64,000 nt of DNA, from assembly GCA_030549335.1 (NCBI GenBank), contig CM060197.1:22270501-22334500 (forward strand), given 5' to 3'. Positions 57,366 to 64,000 of this stretch are shown in pieces. The notes under the pieces were generated by a model. It did no database searches. It saw only the letters and a program-made list of their open reading frames with translations, and had not been told where the DNA came from. The first letter of the stretch is position 1. Each line of letters starts with the position of its first letter. The position numbers and the translations under genes were made by a program. Source of the DNA: Pontederia crassipes. Its lineage: Eukaryota; Streptophyta; Magnoliopsida; Commelinales; Pontederiaceae.

Positions 57366-58197
57366 CCAGAATCTTCACTATATTTCCCATTCCTCAAAGC
57401 ATAAATTCATTAATACATTGAGCACACATTTTGCTCTAATCATCAGATAGAATATACATGAGCATTTCTAGCACAATAAGCATGAATTACGTAAGGATTT
57501 TGCATAAAGAACATTAGACTTACTAATGATAGTCATTTCATCATAACTACACATAAATGGAAGTGAAGCGTCATGATTCTAAACATGATTATCAATGAAA
57601 ATATCAACTTTAACTAAATCATATAGCAATGCAAAGTAATCATGCAAACACCCTAATCATATCATCTAAGAAGATCAAATGTGGCCTTCAAAATCAATGT
57701 TGTAAGGACCGAACCGGACAACGACCCGTATAGGTGTCCATTTTAGGTTGAACCGATTAGACCGGTCGATCGGACAGGATAGTAATAAAATATTATATTT
57801 AATATGATATACTAAATTAAGTTATTATATTTTGATTATATACATATGTCAAAATGTAATTATACAAAAGAAAAATAATAATCTTAAATCATAAATTTAC
57901 ATTTTAAGATTTGATGTTAAAATTATTACACACTTAATAAATTAAAATCTTATTTAATTCTATTATTGTATAAAAAATTTCTATTCTTTAAATTTTTGCA
58001 TTTAATATCTTTGTTTTTTTATGTTAGAAGTAACAAACAAATATTTTTTTCAAAAATATTATGACAAGATCATATATTCTATAAATAAATATATAGTATA
58101 ATTATTGGTTAATATTAACTTTTAACTTATTACATATTAAAATAAAGAAAATTCAAATTTATGTATATATTTATATTATATTATATTAAGTATTATA

Positions 58198-58854
58198 ATT
58201 CCTCAAGTGACAAAGTTAGGTTAGGGGAGGATATAATTCCTCAAGTGACAAAGTTTAAATATTTAGGATCAATTGTAAGACAAGATGGTGAGATTGATGA
58301 CGATGTTAATCATAGAATTCAAGCTGGTTGGTGTAAGTGGAGGAAAGCCACTGGAGTTCTTTGTGATAGAAAAGTACCCAATAAAGTTAAAGGAAAATTC
58401 TATCGTACTGCTATAAGGCCAGCAGTGTTATATGGTAGTGAATGTTGGGCTATGAAAGGACAACATGAACGTAAAGTGGGGGTAGCCGAAATGAGGATGT
58501 TGAGATGGATGTGTGGTCATACAAGATTAGATAAGATTAGGAATGACCATATACGTGAACGAGTCGGAGTGGCTCCTATTAGTGAGAAAATGGTAGAGAA
58601 TCGTTTGAGATGGTTTGGTCATGTTCAGAGAAGACCATTAGATGCGCCGGTAAGAAGAGTAGATCAAATAATCTGGAGTCCGATTAAAAGAGGGAGAGGG
58701 AGGCCAAGGCGGACACTTGGCGAACTAATAGAGCAAGATCTATTGGTGAATAATATACCGAAAGGTTTGGTTACTAATAGAGCGGAATGGCGTCGTATGA
58801 TCCATGTAGCCGACCCCACCTAGTGGGATAAGGCTTTGTTGTTGTTGTTTGTTG
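58198..58854 (+). mobile_element. RTE-clade LINE fragment, copy B
   Basis: Plus orientation, ending CACCTAGTGGGATAAGGCTT and (TTG)n. Flanked by TATATTAAGTATTATA at 58182-58197 and 58855-58870, 16 bases, identical. Its 5' end lies within a few tens of bases of that of copy A. It opens with AATTCCTCAAGTGACAAAGT twice, 35 bases apart, a junction duplication. It sits inside the hAT-like element. Confidence 0.92.
58210..58823 (+). CDS. RTE LINE reverse transcriptase C-terminal part (copy B)
   Basis: An open frame with no stop, entered from the flank, ending in EWRRMIHVADPT just before the tail. It contains FKYLGSIVRQDGEIDDDVN, LYGSECWAMK and LRWFGHVQRRPLDAP. The fragment covers the part of the RT after the catalytic box and has no endonuclease, so it cannot act alone. 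About 97 percent of residues equal copy A at 27 kb, and the few differences look like changes in copy A. No start codon belongs to the element itself; any translation would begin in flanking DNA. Confidence 0.8.
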
Positions 58855-59789
58855 TATATTAAGTATTATACATACAACAACGAAGTTTGCACTATTCATC
58901 CCTAACTAATTTATTTAATATAATAAATAGATAATTAACTTATATTAATGTATATATATATGTTTATATTATTAAAAAAATTGAATAAAATTATAATCCA
59001 TAATTAAAGTTCAAAGTGTAATAAGCTTTGGCTAAATGAAGAAACAAAAGAATAAGTAATGTATACAAACATAGTTCCACATTGCTAATAGAAGGAAGAT
59101 GCGAGTAAAGTGACAAGTATTAATAAGGGAAGAGAGTAATGAGCCAATATTATTATTATGAAGAAATTTCATCTTTGAATATTTTTCAAATTTATATTAA
59201 TAAACTTTATCAAAATATTTATTGACAAAAAATTTTAAAAATTCGGCTGGCCCATGAACAGTGGTTCAACCCGATTTTGACCAATTTTGATTAATTTGAG
59301 CCGGTTCAATTCGGTTTGATCAAGGGTTTGGTTTTGAGGCTTGTAATGGATCGCGTTGGTGGTCGATTAATGGTCGGACCAGTCCGATCCAACCATAATA
59401 ACACTATTCAAAACCCTCAATCCAATCACACTAAGGATGATTAGGACTTTGGATTCCTTCAACATACCGTGTTTAGCTAAGCTTAATCACATAATTTCTT
59501 TCCCTCTTTTCCTTCCTTCCTCTCCCAACAGAAATAGCTCATGTTGCCTCCTCTTTGGTGTTGTCGTGACCTGCTGGTGTGGGAGATGAGATGGTCAATG
59601 AGGGGAAGTGAGGGAGGTGGCCGAATGGTGTTAGGTGGGAATGAGAGTGGATCACTGTAGCTTTTAGATTAAGTTGCTTTTCCTTTGGCTGGTGGGCTGA
59701 TGGACCTTGTCTCGTGCTGGGCTTCTTTTAATGTTATTTTTTTAATTTCTCTGGGATGTTACAAAGTTTCTATAGATATAAAATAAGGG

Positions 59790-60686
59790 TTTAATGGGGC
59801 TCCTACCTACTCATATAGGTAGGAGCCTCCACCTTAATCAACCATCCATCCAATCAAGAATGAGACGCACGATAAAAATTGCAGTAGTTTAGCTTGATTT
59901 GAGGTGCAATTTACTAGAAAAAAATCGAGGGTTTCACTCGCTTCGACAATGTTGTTAACTGCTCGATTCTTCGACCCCACCTTTGCCAAGCCCATGAGGG
60001 GCGTCCGCACTGCGGATCTCACTGTTGACCCTCTCGCAACATTTAGTTCTGGCTGTTTTCCCCTGCCGACTCGGTGGCGCATTTTCTCGTTGTCATCTTC
60101 TTCAACATGGAGGGTTAACATACTTCTCCGTGGCCTCTCGGGCCTATGATGAAGTTTTCCCATCGCATTTTTTGCACGATCGCCTCCATCAACTATCGCC
60201 TCCATCAACTATCGCCTCTCGCCGGAGCACCACTACTTGGTCCCCTATGAAGATGGGGGGATGCGCTCCGTCTCATATGGTTATCGGCCTTGCAGGAGTC
60301 TAACCTTGCGGACCTTTTGAACTGCTTCCACATCGGCGATTCCGTCGAGGCCAACATCGTGCACCACTTCGCTTGCAGATTGGTTGTCACGACCGCCACC
60401 GTGATGATCAATGAAGATGAGGGCGGTGAGGATCATGAGATTGATGAGGTTTAGTCAGCGGTGATTGTCATTTGTGGCACAACTCAAAGGCGATATCATG
60501 TCCACGATGGCAAGGAGAGGGATGAACAAGGGGTTGCCAGTCATCGATCACGATGTTGGCACTATTGAATAAAAAATCTGACCAATTTTTGTCCATTGAA
60601 CAACACTCAATGTCTCAGCCTTCCGAACGACAAAGAATCTAGATAGGAGACTCCTACCTAATTGAATAGGTAGGAGCCCCCTTAAA
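59790..60686. mobile_element. TIR element, about 0.9 kb, with self-complementary ends
   Basis: The left end (59790-59830) and the reversed right end (60686-60646) match over about 41 bases with few differences. They begin TTTAATGGGGCTCCTACC and TTTAAGGGGGCTCCTACC. Each end is itself a hairpin: GGCTCCTACCTA pairs with TAGGTAGGAGCC seven bases further on. The 8-base word ATAAAATA flanks it (59778-59785, 60690-60697), but this is AT-rich and only suggestive. The inside is GC-rich (59900-60560) and codon-like, with open stretches on both strands that I do not recognise. No transposase is seen; it could be a gene-fragment carrier. Confidence 0.65.
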
Positions 60687-60850
60687 TTCATAAAATAATA
60701 TTTTTATTTTAGTATGTTTTAAGTTTATAATAATTTAAACTTTAAATTGAATAAAATATAAGTAATATTTAGAGTTAAAAGTAGTATTTTTTTAGTGATC
60801 GGTTGAGTTTGATCAGTTTTGATAATTAAAACTTTTTGTACCAAATCCAT
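60687..60850. other. AT-rich spacer
   Basis: Short AT-rich spacer between the TIR element and the LTR of the Ty3/gypsy fossil. Nothing else is seen. Confidence 0.4.
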
Positions 60851-63800
60851 TGTTAGATTTTTAATAGGTAGAGTCTAATCCGATTGAAAGCGCAAATCAC
60901 AAATTGAGATCAGACAAGTATCATTAGGTGCATAAGGTCGACCTAATCCCAAATAATTTATGAAGAGCATATTATTATTATTTGAAAGGATTCAATGGAT
61001 GCTTCTTCAGAGATCGGTCATTGTTGGATCTGAATCTGACGGCCACATTCGGATGCGCAGTTCACGCGCGTCTCAGGTGGGAAAAACTGTGGCTTAGGAG
61101 AAAAAACCATGGCATGAGAAAAAAAACCATAACTTTGCTCCGGTGAGCGACAAGGACGACGACTTGTTGTAGCCTGCGGAACGTCGAGGGCAGTGACATG
61201 GTGATGAGGAACTCCAAGGGCAGAGACCTTATTGTAGAAGTGAGAAACGTTGATGGTGAATCGGTGGACTTGATGCAGCGGTGGGGAACGTGAAGGGCGA
61301 GATTTGATGATGATCGATAGAAACAGGGGTGGATCAGATGCGACCGAGGCGGATCGGTGAGATCTAATGATGATTGGTGGTGGCAGAGACGAGGGTGTGT
61401 GGTTTCGCCCATCGCCGGAATCCCCCAAATAGGATCGTCACCAAGGCGGCCCTTCATCTTTGCACACCGGGAAGATGCCGCTGACAGATCAAGTGCGAAG
61501 AAAGGCCGCAGATGAATCATATCCTTCTCCTACGAAATTGATGTATTACTAGATATCGTCGATCCGTCGAAGGAGGCCATACCCTCGTGCAGCCATCGGT
61601 GGTGAGTCCTTGCCATCATCCGCTCCCTCATCGGAGAATAAGAAGTCGAACTCCTTCGTTCACGGCCGCTGTTCATCCCGTCACCAGATGATACAACTCC
61701 AAAAGCTATAAGCAGGCAAGGTGATGAAGAAAGAGAAAATCAAGTGCGAAGAAGACGAAGACCAACATATCTGGCAGATTATGAAGTAGAATTTTGATGT
61801 AATAAAAATAGAGTAATAAAAAACATGTACTAAGAAAAGGCGTAACTAACTTCTGGAAGGTATAAAAGAAGATAGAACAGACTTGTTTGGAGGCATCTGG
61901 AATCAGTTGTAAGGCATCCACTTTGTGATGATATTGGAGCTTTGGAGCTTGAACACCACATTTCCATTCTTCCTTGCATGAATCCCCTTCATTTCCTCTT
62001 ATCTCTCTGCAATTTCTTGGCATTTTGCCCTGCAAGCCTATCCATCCAAGGTTCCTGTCAACTTTAGAAGCTTGTACTGTGTTGGATCATGAGTTGGATC
62101 TAACAATTTGGTGCTCTCATCGACCTGGATTCAAGATTGCTGGTATCCTCCATGGCTGAAGGTACGAGATGGTAAAGAATGGAAGAAACAATGGGTAAAC
62201 TCCAATCTTTTATGGAACAACAATTTCAAGTTGTTAATGCTACAATGAATACACTCAATATGAAGTATGATGATCTGAATCAAAGATTTACTGCATCTGC
62301 TCAACATGTTTCTTTTACTTCTGTTCCTAATGAATCGAGTAATCCCTCCATGTCTAGTACTCCTTCACTTGATACACATGGAATTTTAAAGAATGTTAAG
62401 TTGGAGATACCAAATTTTTGTGGGAATGATCCTTTGGATTGGATTTTCAAGGCTGAACAATTCTTAGACTTCTATAATATTTCAGAAGAAGCAAGAATCA
62501 CTATAGTATCTTTTGCATTTGAGGGTGCTGCTTTACAATGGTATAGATGGATGCATAAAAATAAAAAAAAATATTAATTCATGCGCTCAGTTATCAAGGT
62601 TTTGGAAATCAGATTTGGTCCTTTTGAATTTCAGGATCACCAAGGTGCCTTATCGAAATTAACATAAACAGGAATTGTTCTTGATTATCAGTCTCAATTT
62701 GAAGCATTGTTTAATCATGTGCATGGGTTATCTGAATCATTTTTGTTATATTGCTTCATATCTGGCATTAAGCCTCAGATTTGTAGAGAGGTCTTAGCTT
62801 TTCAACCTAAGTCATTGATGCACGCTATTGGTTTGGCTAAACTTCAAGAAGAAAAGTTGTTGGATGTTTCTGCTGTGGCTACCCCACATTACAATAGATC
62901 ACTTATCTTGCTTCCTCTTCTATTTCTAAATCACTACCAATATCTATTACTACTGCTAGCTCCCATGTACCTAAACTGCCTCCAACTCCTCTTTTGCCTA
63001 TTAAAAGATTATCTCCAGCTGAGTTGTTGGGCGAGGAGGGAAAAGGGACTCTGTTATAACTGTGATGAGAAGTTTCAAAAGGGTCACAAATGCAAACCAA
63101 AGTTTCTGCTATTATTAGCTATGGGGAAAAAGAGGAATCTGATACAACTAGAGAATTCTGTGAGCAGGAGGAAGTACATGACTCTTTAGAAATCAGCCTT
63201 CATGCATTATCCGGGATGGTAGTTCTCCAAACACTGAGGTTACTGGGAACTATTGATGGCCTTCCAATTACAATTTTAATTGGTAGTGGATCTACTCATA
63301 ATTTTATTAGAGAGTCCACTATACCCAGATTAGGACTACAAATTGTTCCTTCTTCCCATTTTAATGTGATGATTTGTAATGGTGACAAATTGAAATGTGT
63401 TGGCTTATGTGCTCAAGTGAATTTTCAAATACAGAGTTTGAACTTTATTGATGATTTTTATGTCTTACCTATAGAAGGGGCAGATGTGGTCTTAGGCGTG
63501 CAGTGGTTGCAGAAATTGGGTCCTATTACTATGGACTATTCTAAGTTGTCAATGGATTTTGAATGGAATAGCCAGAAGGTGGTAATATATGGACAAAATT
63601 ATATGTCTCCTACATTTGTTAGTTAGCATCAACTCAGAAGATTGTTTCAATTAGAGGAAATTATGTCTTGCTTTCAATTGATAGTTCAGTCTCATGTAAC
63701 TCTGGATCCACAACATCTGATATTGGAGTGCAGAAAGTTTTGGATAAGTTTAAACCAATTTTTGAGGAACCTAACGCTTTACCACCCTTTAGGGATGTTC

Positions 63801-63997
63801 AACATCCTATCCATTTAATTCCTGGCAGTAAGCCTATTAACGTGAGACCTTACCGATATCCCCATTTTCAAAAGGCTAAAATTGAAAAGTTGGTCAAGAA
63901 AATGTTAGCACAAGGAATTATTCAGCATAGCACCAGCCCTTTTTCCTCACATGTTTTATTGGTTAAAAAAATATGGTTCATGGTGTTTTTGTGTTGA
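60851..63997 (+). mobile_element. Ty3/gypsy retrotransposon fossil, 5' part, cut by window end
   Basis: The candidate 5' LTR is 60851-62105, bounded by TGTTAGA and TCTAACA, with a TATA-like GGTATAAAAG near 61858. A primer-binding-type tract follows (ATTTGGTGCTCTCATCG). Then come a gag capsid region (about 62180-62880), a zinc knuckle near 63050, an aspartic protease region (about 63220-63500) and the beginning of reverse transcriptase (about 63720 onward). This order is that of Ty3/gypsy elements, and the zinc knuckle and protease style suggest a chromovirus. The copy is broken in a few places, and the rest lies beyond the window. Age: moderate, since domains are easily read. The LTR edges rest on the matching terminal words only. 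Confidence 0.75.
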
Positions 63998-64000
63998 TTA

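Larger units (their letters stand above)
57696..59406. mobile_element. hAT- or Mutator-like non-autonomous DNA element, split by an RTE LINE
   Basis: Flanked by TTCAAAATC (57687-57695) and TTCAAAACC (59407-59415), a probable 8- or 9-bp duplication. The left end runs AATGTTGTAAGGACCGAACC. The right end, reversed, runs ATAGTGTTATTATGGTTGG then ATCGGACTGG. These are imperfect inverted repeats, with further GAACCGRTT and CGGTTCAA words just inside each end. Without the 657-base RTE insertion and its duplication the element is about 1.05 kb. No transposase is seen. Confidence 0.5.
55972..59763. mobile_element. Old LTR-like block (Ty3/gypsy-type ends) carrying nested insertions
   Basis: The left edge reads TATAACGATCCAAATTCGGC and the right edge CTGGGATGTTACA. 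The edges and the AT-rich non-coding interior resemble the block 5116-13521, so both may be long LTRs of one old family. A GC-rich motif cluster lies at 56995-57365. Interrupted by the hAT-like element at 57696-59406. Treated as a fossil: it is broken, has no coding part and its edges are approximate. Confidence 0.35.

Noticed and set aside
59790-60686. Small LTR element (TRIM) because both ends carry the same word
   Set aside because: The ends match in inverted order over about 41 bases, so they are terminal inverted repeats. The direct likeness comes from the palindrome within each end.
61018-61520. Overlapping minus-strand frames of 136 and 152 codons
   Set aside because: They lie within the candidate LTR of the Ty3/gypsy fossil, have no known domain and are low in complexity.

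Overview
The window is nuclear DNA of a flowering plant. It holds two intron-bearing protein genes with plant-type GT-AG introns. One of them is the chloroplast division factor MinE, which is nuclear in land plants. The rest is a dense stack of plant transposable elements (Ty1/copia, Ty3/gypsy, L1 and RTE LINEs, CACTA, hAT-like). A monocot is my guess, but the sequence does not settle it.

Layout. 1-24.3 kb has no host gene. It holds old LTR-like sequence, CACTA transposase remnants (DUF4218-like on the minus strand near 2.5-3.3 kb, DUF4216-like on the plus strand at 4.45-5.1 kb), and an LTR-like block (5.1-13.5 kb) split by a broken Ty1/copia fossil (5.48-10.6 kb). That copia element carries a solo LTR of its own family inside its gag. 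A probable CACTA element follows (15.04-19.75 kb), then an old minus-strand LTR element (about 19.8-20.7 kb) and AT-rich spacer. 24.4-31.5 kb is the MinE gene: two coding exons around a 6.25-kb intron. The intron holds a short SINE-like insertion and an L1 element that was itself hit by a truncated L1 copy, an RTE LINE copy and a second SINE-like copy. 33.5-48.1 kb is a second host gene of eight coding exons, encoding a large non-canonical nucleotidyltransferase (PAP/OAS1-like). Its introns carry three more SINE-like copies and several tandem duplications. 48.4-53.9 kb is a long, decayed L1 LINE. 54.1-55.1 kb and 59.8-60.7 kb are two terminal-inverted-repeat elements. 56.0-59.8 kb is an old LTR-like block interrupted by a hAT-like element that in turn carries an RTE LINE copy. 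60.85 kb to the end is the 5' part of a broken Ty3/gypsy element, cut by the window edge.

The two host genes show no functional link. MinE places the plastid division ring; the other protein probably adds nucleotides to RNA. The coherent story is among the mobile elements. Five short elements and two RTE LINE fragments share one 3' end and (TTG)n tail, so the short ones look like non-autonomous passengers of the RTE machinery. Three L1 copies end in the same hairpin despite sequence change in its stem, suggesting a conserved RNA structure near the L1 3' end. Target-site duplications can be read for most of these insertions, so their order can be worked out.
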